DNA of 64,000 bases from Phytoactinopolyspora mesophila (GTDB lineage Bacteria; Actinomycetota; Actinomycetes; Jiangellales; Jiangellaceae): the NCBI RefSeq assembly GCF_010122465.1, contig NZ_WLZY01000005.1, positions 304,901 through 368,900 of the forward strand, written 5' to 3'. Position numbers and translations under genes: made by a program. The notes under the pieces are model-generated. The model did no database searches. It saw only the letters and a program-made list of their open reading frames with translations, and had not been told where the DNA came from. Positions 32,360 through 40,986 of this stretch are shown piece after piece. Position 1 is the stretch's first letter. Every line of letters starts with the position of its first letter.

Positions 32360-32928
32360 GAAACCACGACGACGTAGCGTTCCTGGCCGAACACCTACTG
32401 AGCTGCATCTGCTCATATCTCGATCAGGTCGCCGACCAGATCGAGCACTATCCAGGGTGCCCATCGAGTACGTGCGTGGTAGCCGGGACACCGGTCGATG
32501 ACGACTGTTGTAAGGACGGCGGTCAGCTTCGGGTATGGGTGGACTCGCTCTACCCATCGGACACGTTCCCGACGCCGAGCAACACCGTCCGACAACCTGC
32601 CGGGTGTGATCCGGCGAAATCCACGGCTGTCGTATATGGATACCGACTCACACGGTGTGCGCCAACTGTCAGCCGCCAGGGTGTCGCCCCGACATGTGAG
32701 CAGCTCAGCCAGCACGCGCTGACCATGCACACCGATGCACAGGTGCTTTACGAGGCTGTGCAGTGTTGCCTGGCACAGCCAGCGCTAGGCCGCAAACGCG
32801 TCTTTCCGCACCTGATCGGCCGAGTACAGGTAGCTCCACCAAACGGCGGCTGCTCCGCTGTGTTCGGAACCGTCACAGTTGATCTCGGTCGGCCGTGTGG
32901 CTGCCCGTCTGATAGCCCGGAGAGCTAA
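32356..32928 (+). CDS. Head-tail joining or tail terminator-like protein, Cys-rich
   Basis: The 190-residue protein overlaps the previous gene (ATGA) and contains 14 or so Cys (CICSYLDQ, DDDCCKDGG, VQCCLAQ, GRPCGCPSDSPES). Position between adaptor and gp10-like protein suggests a stopper or tail terminator. The final AGCCCGGAGAGCTAA is identical to the end of the 30171 gene and again supplies GGAG for the next start. Confidence 0.5.
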   Translation: MRNHDDVAFLAEHLLSCICSYLDQVADQIEHYPGCPSSTCVVAGTPVDDDCCKDGGQLRVWVDSLYPSDTFPTPSNTVRQPAGCDPAKSTAVVYGYRLTRCAPTVSRQGVAPTCEQLSQHALTMHTDAQVLYEAVQCCLAQPALGRKRVFPHLIGRVQVAPPNGGCSAVFGTVTVDLGRPCGCPSDSPES

Positions 32929-32930
32929 TC

Positions 32931-33230
32931 ATGGCCGTAACCATCAACGCCGACGCGTTCCGTCGCCTGACTACCGACCCGAGTGGCCCTGCTGGTCAGC
33001 GGCTGCTGGCCTATGTACGCCGAGTGCAGGCCGCTGCGGTCGCATCAGCACCGGTCGATTCTGGAAGATTGCGCTCAGACATCACCATTGATGGTCCAGA
33101 TGTCGGGACCGACTCAATAACCTACAAGGTTGTGGCTAACACGGATTATGCGATCTTTATCCACAATGGAACGAGATATATCGATGGTCGCCCATTTTTG
33201 ACTGATGCGCTTAGGAGCACCCGCTTCTAA
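32931..33230 (+). CDS. HK97 gp10-like tail completion protein
   Basis: The 99-residue protein contains AAVASAPVDSGRLRSDITID ... YAIFIHNGTRYIDGRPFLTD AL, the A.P...G.L...I......Y...V..GT....+PFL pattern of the gp10/minor capsid joining family. It fits between connectors and tail chaperone. Confidence 0.75.
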   Translation: MAVTINADAFRRLTTDPSGPAGQRLLAYVRRVQAAAVASAPVDSGRLRSDITIDGPDVGTDSITYKVVANTDYAIFIHNGTRYIDGRPFLTDALRSTRF

Positions 33231-33409
33231 CGTGCGCACTTTCTGACACATGAACGGAACTGCAACCCCGTCTCTACTTTGCGGTTGCGTCTTTCTCTCT
33301 GCTGCTTGATCACCCTAGAAAAGAACGAGTTTGGGTGTTCACGCAGACTCTTCTCTTCTTCGCGCAGGCGTATTCTGGAGAGATGCCTAATCTCCTGTAG
33401 TGCGGACAT
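33227..33409 (-). CDS. Possible small basic antisense gene (60 aa)
   Basis: On the minus strand ATG 33409 is preceded at optimal distance by GGAGG and reads MSALQEIRHLSRIRLREEEK then a very basic end (VIKQQRERRNRK...CVRKCAR). It fills the gap between two rightward tail genes, converging on the gp10-like gene by four bases. Strand, ribosome site and composition make it more than a random frame, but no family is recognised. Confidence 0.45.
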   Translation of the reverse strand: MSALQEIRHLSRIRLREEEKSLREHPNSFFSRVIKQQRERRNRKVETGLQFRSCVRKCAR

Positions 33410-33453
33410 GCCTACCTCCAGTAATTCCGGTTAGAATGATTGTAGTTCGGATG

Positions 33454-33469
33454 GCTGGCGTTTGGGCCG
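33454..33469 (+). promoter_or_regulatory. 16-bp phage repeat element, copy 5 (before tail chaperone)
   Basis: GCTGGCGTTTGGGCCG, 30 bases before ATG 33500. Confidence 0.75.
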
Positions 33470-33499
33470 CATCTCCGCTGTCGAGACCAGGGGATGTCC

Positions 33500-33976
33500 A
33501 TGGCCACTAAGAAGTTCGCTTACCGTACAGAGGAAATCTGTGCTGAGTTAGGCGATGGAATCAAACTCTATTTTCAGCCTACACCGGATGGCATCGAGAC
33601 TCTCGCGTCTTACGCAGAGTTCGAAGAAGCTCGAGAAAAGGCTGCAAAACTTGAGAAGGATGAAGAATCATCCAAGGCGGAGAAGACGCAAGCAAGTGTT
33701 GAGTTGATGCGCAAACTCCGAGCCCTACTCTCATCGATGATGACTCTAGAGAGTCGTGAACAGTTTGCCTCTTTGAGCATGCCCATTCCGTTACTCAGCG
33801 AACTGGTCCAGTGGGTGACCGAGGAACAGTCGGGAAAAGATGGTGGGTCGCAGAACGGCTCTGTATCGCCTGCATCCAAAGCTTCGAAAGCTTCGACTAC
33901 TGGTGTGTCAGCCACGGATTCGACCTCTACGGAGGACGACGAAGAGGAGGAGGAATACAGCTCGGAAGACTTCTGA
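33500..33976 (+). CDS. Tail assembly chaperone, short form (gpG-like)
   Basis: The 158-residue protein precedes the tape measure gene and has the usual helical body (LRALLSSMMTLESREQFASL) and a low-complexity acidic end (DSTSTEDDEEEEEYSSEDF). ATG 33500 is six bases after AGGGG; ATG 33494 overlaps that site. Part of its ribosomes should shift to the -1 frame at GGGAAAA to make the long form. Confidence 0.8.
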   Translation: MATKKFAYRTEEICAELGDGIKLYFQPTPDGIETLASYAEFEEAREKAAKLEKDEESSKAEKTQASVELMRKLRALLSSMMTLESREQFASLSMPIPLLSELVQWVTEEQSGKDGGSQNGSVSPASKASKASTTGVSATDSTSTEDDEEEEEYSSEDF

Positions 33977-34170
33977 GTCTTTTCGAGCAGTTCCTGCTGA
34001 ATAATCGGAAAGATGATGCAGCTCGCAAGAAATTCGAGCAACAGCTATATGCACCACCGAAAGGACTCAAACAGAAGCCGCAGAAACGCAAGCAGAGCAA
34101 GGCCGATATTTCGGCGTTCATGGCAGGCGTGGATGCTCCGCTAGCTGGTAAGAAGGTTAAGCGTAAATGA
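33500..34170 (+). CDS. Tail assembly chaperone, long -1 frameshift form (gpGT-like)
   Basis: The second frame, open from before 33811 to 34170, lies in the -1 frame relative to the short form and ends FEQFLLNNRKDDAARKKFEQ ... KADISAFMAG, with the K-rich end typical of gpT extensions. Its stop overlaps the tape measure start. The only canonical slippery heptamer in the overlap is G GGA AAA at 33832-33838, in the correct phase. A slip there gives a product of about 223 residues. A slip nearer the end of the short form is an alternative. Confidence 0.72.
33832..33838 (+). promoter_or_regulatory. Programmed -1 frameshift site GGGAAAA
   Basis: The heptamer reads TC-G GGA AAA in the short-form frame, so both A- and P-site tRNAs can re-pair after a one-base back step. 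The site lies 138 bases before the short-form stop, farther than usual. Confidence 0.65.
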
Positions 34171-37100
34171 GCGAAGTTGTTGGTAGCGCGAGCGTAGAGG
34201 TATCGCTCGATAGCTCTGCTGCCCAGCAAGAACTTCAAGCATTCTCGCGTCGACTCAGCGACGCTTTTTCTCGCCTATCGGACCAGGCTGCCAGCGAACT
34301 AAGCAACATCGGAAGCTCTGCTGATTTCTCGGGTATCTCTGATGCTGCCGAGCAAGCCGCATCGGACGCCGAGGCTGCCGTCAGTGGCCTAGCGAACACG
34401 GTTGAGTCTGAGGTTTCCGGCATCGACGGTGACTTTTCCGGTATTTCAGCCTCTGCCGAACAGGCGGCATCTGAAGCAGAGTCAGCCATTGACTCTATGG
34501 TGGGTGCTGTCGAATCAGACGTTTCCGGGATAGATGGTGATTTCTCGGGTATATCCAGCGGGGCTGAGTCGGCTGCATCTCAGTCTGAGGATGCTTTTGC
34601 TGGTGTTTCGAGCGCGATTGAGTCTGATCTGTCCGGAATTGACGCTGATTTCTCCAGTGTGCAATCCAGTGCGGAATCGGCTGCCGCAGGGACACAAGCG
34701 GCTTTTGATGGCGTCGGTGGAGATATCTCATCAGAGTTCGATGAGGCCGATGATGGGGCACGGTCCCTAGAGGGGTCAGTTACACGTCTCGTTGCGGCGT
34801 TCGCGACGATGGCGACGATTCGCTCAGCGGTATCTACTGTTGAGGCGATCAATACCGAGATGGCGCTGCTGGAAAATCAGCTCGAAAATACGGGAAACCA
34901 GCTTGGTCTGGTATCTGGCGAAATGGAACAATTCGCTCAGTCCGCATCACTGGAATTTGGCATCGACGTTTCCGAACTTATCGATGCGCAAGCAACTATT
35001 GCATCGTTCGCTGGCGACGTTGATATCGACTTCACCCGGATGCGTGAACTATCCATCGACCTGGCTGCTGAGATGGGTCGGTCTATACCGGACGCGGCGC
35101 GTGATTTAGGCAGGGCACTGGAAGATCCAGAAGCCGCGTTCCGGCGACTAGAGCGGCAGAATATCTTTCTTGATGATGCCACCAAGGATCTGGTTCAGTC
35201 TCTGGCTGAGGCGGGCGATACTGCTGGTGCACAAGCCGCGTTGTTCGAGGCACTGGAACAGCGTGTAGGGGGCGCTGGTGCAGCTTCGGCAGACTCAACA
35301 GATCGTATACGCCAATCGTTTCAGGCGCTGCTGACCGACCTAGGCGGGCCGCTCGTTAGCGTCATCGACGACAACATCGACAAGATCCAGGATCTTATCG
35401 CGGCTGCCTCACCATTGGCAGAGACACTGGGCGAAGTAGCCGGAGTCTCCCTCCAGGCGTTTCTCGCTCTGGCTCCCGCGATCGAGGCAGTAGCTGATGT
35501 GATCGGGCATATCCCATCAGAGGTACTGGCCGCAGCGGCCGGTTTTGTCGCACTACAACGCGCCGCTCGTGGCGCGGCGGGTGCATTGAATCTGCTGCGA
35601 GCACACCCGGCCATCGCGGCGTTGTCGGCGATCGCTCTCGGACTCGGCGCGATCAGCAAGCTGGGCTCGGATGCATCCGCCGAGATGCACGAGGTAGACC
35701 GCGCCCTGTCAGAGATCGCAGGTACGGGCGGTCAGGCTGCCACCGACCTGATGGGAAGGCTAGATGACCGGATCAACGCGGTTGACGACTCTTCGAAAAT
35801 CCTGTTCGTACGCTGGAACGATGATCCCTTCTCGGGGTGGACAGACCAGGGCGGAAATCTCGAAACAGTCCTGGGCGACATCAACGACGGGATCGTTCGC
35901 CTGGCAGCAACCGACCTGGACGCTGCCGAAGCTGCGTTCGAAGCCGTTCAGGAGAGTGTCGCTGGTGCCGGTGATGAGGTCCAGGAGATGGCCGAAGAGC
36001 ATCTCTCTCAGGCTGAGTATGCGCTGGACCAGGCGCGCGCCGCTGCGGAAGAGACTGCCAACGCGATTAATGATTTCGGGCAATCCACTGAAGAGGCGGG
36101 ACAAAAACTCGCCGCGTTCGATGTGTCCGGCACGGGGCAGGACTTTCTCGCGTTCGCTGAAATTCTGGAAGAATCAGAACACGCAGCTGAAGATTTCGAG
36201 GCAGCCGCTCAGAGGCTAGGCGTATCGGTTGAGACGCTAGAAAACGCGGTTCCTGGTGTGCAGGCAGAGTTCGAATCATTTTCTTCCACACTACAGTCAT
36301 CGATTCCTGGAATCGATGACGTTGTTTCTCGTTCGTTTGAGAATATGACGCAACGGTTCGATGGGTTTTTCGACAAGTTGAATGAACTGGAGCCAGGGTC
36401 TGAGGCTTGGGTAGCTGAAGTCCAGCGAATGGCTGAAGAAAACGACACTTTTGCGGACAATCTGTCTGGACTTGAAGTCGGTTCACAAGAGTGGATAGAA
36501 GCCGTCCAACGGATGAACGAGGCCGGTGGAGCACTCGATCTGTCCGATATTTCAGACGCGATTTTCGGTGTGCAACAGGATGCCGAAGATTTCGTCTCCA
36601 ATATGGACACGATCGTCTCCACGGGCATGACGGGTCTGGCCCAACTGGCAGCAGAATCGCCGGAGATCGCAGCCATCATCGCGGCGAACATCGATGACGA
36701 CGAAGCCCTGGCCGAGATGGAGGCCGGACTCCAGAAAATCAACGATCTCAACCGTAATGCCATGCTGGAAATGGCAGCTGAACAGGCGCTGGTTTCTCAC
36801 GCTGTAGGCGAGGCGATGAGAACAGGAACACTAGAACCTCTCAATCTGTTGCCTGGAGACATCAGAGATAATGTGATGCCCAGTGTTGCTGAGGCACTGG
36901 GAGTGTCTGAACCGCTAGAAAACGCGGCTGGTTCATCTGCCGAACTTGCTTCTGGTTCGTTCATATCTCGATTCCTTTCTGGAATCCAAGATGGGCAGCC
37001 ATCGTTGGTGAACCAGGCCGTTGACTCCACCGGAGCCGCTGTTGATGGAGCCACTAGCAAGGCAACAGAAGCCATCGGTGCCGGTACTGTCCTGATGGAC

Positions 37101-38243
37101 TCAGAGGCATCCGGTATCCGTGCCGGTCAGTCTGGAACGCAGTCGGTCATGGTCGGCGCAACCGGTGACATTATCGGTGCCGGTGAGCAGGCAGCCGCAG
37201 CCGCAACAGTCGTCGGTATGGCGGTCACGGCGGCATTCGCACAGGGGATGTCTAGGACTACCCGACTAGTGACTGTCGTAGCGAGGGGCCTCACACTGGA
37301 GGTAATCGAGGCCGCGCAACAGGCAGCAGCCTTTGCAAACGTGGCGGGCTCTGCTCTCACCGGAGCATTCGCCGAGGGCATCGCAGCGCGCGCAAGGATG
37401 GCAGCCACTGCTGGGCGCCTGGTCGCGTCGTCGGCCATCTCAGCGGCAGCCGGTTCGACTAGTGGCGCCTACTCAGTCGGCCAGGCCATCAGCAGCGGTA
37501 TCGCATCCGGCATCTCAGCCGGTGTTGGACGCATCATCTCAGCAGCGGTCGCAGCCGTGAGAGCGGCTCTAGCGGCGGCACGTGCAGCCGCTTCGATCGC
37601 ATCGCCATCGAAGTTGTTCAATGATGACGTTGGCTTGCCCATCTCCGAGGGCATCGCTGAGGGCATCCTCGCTGGAGAGCGAGACATCATCGACGCCACG
37701 AAACGGGTGGTGGATTCGGCTTCCAGGGCGGCACGAGACAACGTCAAGCTGCTCGATATTGAGGAATTCACCGATCGGGAGCTGTCGGCACTCAAGCGCG
37801 GTGACGTCGACGCGTATCTAGAACTCATCGCTCGTGGCATCCCGGATTCCATGTCGGACCAAGCTGCGCTCAATTATCTTGCAACAGAGAGAGCACGAGC
37901 TGAAAAGTTCATGCGGGAAGTTCTCGGAATAGACATCTTCCGTCGATATGCCTCCTCGATGAGCGCATCCGGCGATGTCTTGGAATCTGCTCGCCGCATC
38001 GCAGATACCGCTGCCCGCGAGATGCAGTCTGAGCTGGACCTACGTGCCGACATCAGCGCATCTGGACGACAGATCGCACTCAGCAGTAGTCAGTCATCGA
38101 GTGGTCCAGCGTTCGTAGCCAGCGATAGCGAATCGATGCGTCCGGTCACCAATAACAACAACATAAATGTGATCACTCCCGCTCAAGACCCCGAAATCGT
38201 GGCTGAAAAGGTCATGAACCGACTCGTGACATCGGGCAGGTGA
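34167..38243 (+). CDS. Tape measure protein
   Basis: The 1358-residue protein sets tail length. Its N-terminus has four copies of a 36-residue repeat with DFS at 53, 89, 125 and 161 and the pattern (V/I)ES(E/D)(V/L)SGIDGDFSGIS..AE.AAS. The middle has helical and Ala-rich hydrophobic stretches (e.g. ALAAARAAASIASPSKLFND) including the common phage motif SPSK near the C-terminal third. The last 60 residues are polar. It overlaps the chaperone long-form stop by four bases. Confidence 0.9.
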   Translation: MSEVVGSASVEVSLDSSAAQQELQAFSRRLSDAFSRLSDQAASELSNIGSSADFSGISDAAEQAASDAEAAVSGLANTVESEVSGIDGDFSGISASAEQAASEAESAIDSMVGAVESDVSGIDGDFSGISSGAESAASQSEDAFAGVSSAIESDLSGIDADFSSVQSSAESAAAGTQAAFDGVGGDISSEFDEADDGARSLEGSVTRLVAAFATMATIRSAVSTVEAINTEMALLENQLENTGNQLGLVSGEMEQFAQSASLEFGIDVSELIDAQATIASFAGDVDIDFTRMRELSIDLAAEMGRSIPDAARDLGRALEDPEAAFRRLERQNIFLDDATKDLVQSLAEAGDTAGAQAALFEALEQRVGGAGAASADSTDRIRQSFQALLTDLGGPLVSVIDDNIDKIQDLIAAASPLAETLGEVAGVSLQAFLALAPAIEAVADVIGHIPSEVLAAAAGFVALQRAARGAAGALNLLRAHPAIAALSAIALGLGAISKLGSDASAEMHEVDRALSEIAGTGGQAATDLMGRLDDRINAVDDSSKILFVRWNDDPFSGWTDQGGNLETVLGDINDGIVRLAATDLDAAEAAFEAVQESVAGAGDEVQEMAEEHLSQAEYALDQARAAAEETANAINDFGQSTEEAGQKLAAFDVSGTGQDFLAFAEILEESEHAAEDFEAAAQRLGVSVETLENAVPGVQAEFESFSSTLQSSIPGIDDVVSRSFENMTQRFDGFFDKLNELEPGSEAWVAEVQRMAEENDTFADNLSGLEVGSQEWIEAVQRMNEAGGALDLSDISDAIFGVQQDAEDFVSNMDTIVSTGMTGLAQLAAESPEIAAIIAANIDDDEALAEMEAGLQKINDLNRNAMLEMAAEQALVSHAVGEAMRTGTLEPLNLLPGDIRDNVMPSVAEALGVSEPLENAAGSSAELASGSFISRFLSGIQDGQPSLVNQAVDSTGAAVDGATSKATEAIGAGTVLMDSEASGIRAGQSGTQSVMVGATGDIIGAGEQAAAAATVVGMAVTAAFAQGMSRTTRLVTVVARGLTLEVIEAAQQAAAFANVAGSALTGAFAEGIAARARMAATAGRLVASSAISAAAGSTSGAYSVGQAISSGIASGISAGVGRIISAAVAAVRAALAAARAAASIASPSKLFNDDVGLPISEGIAEGILAGERDIIDATKRVVDSASRAARDNVKLLDIEEFTDRELSALKRGDVDAYLELIARGIPDSMSDQAALNYLATERARAEKFMREVLGIDIFRRYASSMSASGDVLESARRIADTAAREMQSELDLRADISASGRQIALSSSQSSSGPAFVASDSESMRPVTNNNNINVITPAQDPEIVAEKVMNRLVTSGR

Positions 38244-38247
38244 GAAA

Positions 38248-40986
38248 ATGCCGTACAAGGGTTGGTTTTCATTCGGTGGAATCGAGTTATTCAACGCTGA
38301 GCGTTTCTATAACTACGCTCCGCAAATTGCTCCGGGCTGGGACTTTTTGGCGTGTGATGAGTGTGACACGCTAGCTGAGGCACTCGGCGATGGTGAATAC
38401 CGATCGATTGTTCTTGATGAGCCTTCCTGGTTCGATCCGGACAATCCTGACACGTACCGGTTTGCTGGTTTTCTACCGCTGTCCATCGTCGGGCTGACCG
38501 ACTCCACCCGCACAGCTCCAGTGCTCTCCTCCACTCGTGACGGTGGCGTGATCGGTCGGGTACGTCACGGCGTACGAGAGATCAACGTGACCGGTGTCCT
38601 GCTCGGCGCAGACGATTGCGCGCTCGATGCAGGTTTCGAATGGCTGAAACGAGCGCTCGACGGAAATCCGTGTGCCGGGTGTTCAGGCTCTGACCTGTGC
38701 TTTTTCTCGTGCTGCCCGGACATCGCATCAGGCACGGTTGATCCAAACTCCGAACCAGTCGCGCACCCGGTAGAGCTGCGCTGGGGCTGGACCACCGAGG
38801 GTGGCCGTTGGCGATCGGGACACATCAGCGTGCAGGAGTTGCCGACCATCGCCACCGGCCCAGAGTTCGAGCCTCCGTGTGATGACACCACGTACGAGGT
38901 CACGTTTGACGATCTCCAGGATGGCCAGATCGTTGACGTCGCTGTCGTCAACGCCGATGGCGAGACCCTGGATGAGTCCGGTCCAATCGTGTTGCGACGT
39001 GACAACTGGGTACCGAACCCCACGTTCCGGCGCGACGCTGACCTGTGGGATGGCCACGCCAATACGATCACCAAGCTTGCCCATGAAGATGCTGGCCAGA
39101 TCAGCATCACAACCGACCTGGCCGAAGGCGATCCCATCGCGACCGGGCTGGCCAGGGCTCCAGGGCGTGCAGGCGACGAGTGGTCAGGGCGAGTCACGCT
39201 GGAGATCGACACCACGAGCACCAATCTGGTACCAAACCCGCGTGTCGGTTTCGCCAACGGGTGGTCGGTGCATGATATCCAGGCTTGGGACTTACATCGA
39301 TCTACAGACCAGTCCTTCTCCGGCACTTATTCGATGTATGCGGAAATAATCGGCGCATGGTTGGTAGACAGTGAAGTCTCACGTATGCAGGTAGGCAATG
39401 AACAACCGCCGTTTAGAATTAACGTAAATGGTGGTGGCGATTATTTCGTTGGTATTCATGCTTTCCCTGGTGAAGATGCAAGATCCGTACTTTCGGCAAC
39501 TTTCTACGACGCTGACGGCAACAACCTAGGCATTGAACATGCGGCTTTCCAGGTTGCGACACCTGCGGGAGTCTGGACCTACGTCAGCGGAACCGTCACT
39601 GCCCCGGCGCAGGCAGCCTATGTCACGCTACAGGCCACTCTAGTGACCGATGATGGCGCGGCTGCCACGGCCCGATACGCCTACTGGGACGGCGCAATCG
39701 TCACACCAACCGGTGACCCATTTGTGGACTATTTCGACGGAGGCATGCCGGGAGCTGCATGGACCGGAACTGCCGACATGTCGCCATCGGCGCTGGTCAC
39801 CGATACCGACGCGGAGATCTGCATCTCCGTGGGCACCGACGAACTGATCGGTGCCAGAGTGACTCTGCAACCAGGACAACCGGCCGAGGTTGCATTTACA
39901 GCCATTCCCGTCACCGGAACTCAGCCGCTGAACTTGGAGATCACAGCGTGTGGTGACGTACCAGCCGGGACTCTCGTGCGGATTTCACAGGCGATCATGA
40001 GCAGAGGAACAGCCGAAGTCGAATACTTCGACGGCGAGTCTGAGATCGACGGCTATGACGTGTCATGGCGCGGTGGTCCCGATCATTCGCGGTCGGTGAT
40101 GAGCCTTGCTGCCATGCCGGTCGCGGTGACAGCACCCGATGACTCAGGTCCGGTGCGTCCACAGGTGAGCGTGCTCGGTGGTGATGACGTACATGTGACA
40201 GAGGTCGTCGCACTATCCAGGCAGGTGATCGATCCGGCCGAGTGCGCAGAGCTGTACATCCGCACGATCAGAGACGTCACGGTCACCGAGGGTCCGGTGA
40301 TCTTAGAGCGTTTTGACGACGATGAATGCTCCGGGCGCGTGGCTCGCATCGAGTGGACCATGACCGCAGGTATCCCCTGGATATGGCGCACGCTGGCTCC
40401 CGAGTGGCAGCCAGCCGACACCGGCCAGGTCGTTCCGGCTGCCGACGACTGCCCACCGGATCAAGGGCCACCTCCGCCGTTGTCCGATCCGAACTGCCCA
40501 CAACCTCCTGACCCGCCACGTGCGCCGACGCCACCTGACTGCCTGGAGGATGTCACGACCTACAGACGCAGCACGGTTGTGATACCCGGTGACCTGTTGT
40601 CGCCATGGGAAAACGCAGTTCCCATTATCGAGCTGGAGAACCGGTCATCGACAGCGGTGAGACAGGCAAGGGTGAGGTTCTATCCGAATCCGCTTAATCG
40701 CACTGAGTTCACTGATCTCGACCCATGTGGATGGTGTGGCGAATTCATTGTTTCCTATATCCCTGGAAACTCAACGATGACGCTCGATGGAATGACGCAA
40801 AGGGTGTCCGTTGAGCGTCCAGGAGGACAGGAATTCACTGCTGACCATCTCATCTACGGCTCTGGCGGTGGTCCAATGACATGGCCCGAGCTGTCATGTG
40901 GATTGAGTTACATGATGACGGTCGATTTCGCACCCGATGACGCAGATGTAGTAACTACATCTGTTCAGTTGGCGGTGCGTTCATAG
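38248..40986 (+). CDS. Minor tail protein (distal-tail-like) with inserted carbohydrate-binding-like domain
   Basis: The 912-residue protein begins as a distal tail type (YKGWFSFGGIELFNAERFYN). Residues about 320-490 (STNLVPNPRVGFANGWSVHD, then SFSGTYSMYAEIIG...PAGVWTYVSGTVTAPAQAAYVTL) resemble CBM4/9-like jelly-roll modules that bind polysaccharides. A Pro-rich spacer (PPDQGPPPPLSDPNCPQPPD) precedes a C-terminal beta domain. The DNA at about 39290-39500 is notably AT-richer than either side, pointing to a recently swapped host-recognition domain. Confidence 0.75.
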   Translation: MPYKGWFSFGGIELFNAERFYNYAPQIAPGWDFLACDECDTLAEALGDGEYRSIVLDEPSWFDPDNPDTYRFAGFLPLSIVGLTDSTRTAPVLSSTRDGGVIGRVRHGVREINVTGVLLGADDCALDAGFEWLKRALDGNPCAGCSGSDLCFFSCCPDIASGTVDPNSEPVAHPVELRWGWTTEGGRWRSGHISVQELPTIATGPEFEPPCDDTTYEVTFDDLQDGQIVDVAVVNADGETLDESGPIVLRRDNWVPNPTFRRDADLWDGHANTITKLAHEDAGQISITTDLAEGDPIATGLARAPGRAGDEWSGRVTLEIDTTSTNLVPNPRVGFANGWSVHDIQAWDLHRSTDQSFSGTYSMYAEIIGAWLVDSEVSRMQVGNEQPPFRINVNGGGDYFVGIHAFPGEDARSVLSATFYDADGNNLGIEHAAFQVATPAGVWTYVSGTVTAPAQAAYVTLQATLVTDDGAAATARYAYWDGAIVTPTGDPFVDYFDGGMPGAAWTGTADMSPSALVTDTDAEICISVGTDELIGARVTLQPGQPAEVAFTAIPVTGTQPLNLEITACGDVPAGTLVRISQAIMSRGTAEVEYFDGESEIDGYDVSWRGGPDHSRSVMSLAAMPVAVTAPDDSGPVRPQVSVLGGDDVHVTEVVALSRQVIDPAECAELYIRTIRDVTVTEGPVILERFDDDECSGRVARIEWTMTAGIPWIWRTLAPEWQPADTGQVVPAADDCPPDQGPPPPLSDPNCPQPPDPPRAPTPPDCLEDVTTYRRSTVVIPGDLLSPWENAVPIIELENRSSTAVRQARVRFYPNPLNRTEFTDLDPCGWCGEFIVSYIPGNSTMTLDGMTQRVSVERPGGQEFTADHLIYGSGGGPMTWPELSCGLSYMMTVDFAPDDADVVTTSVQLAVRS

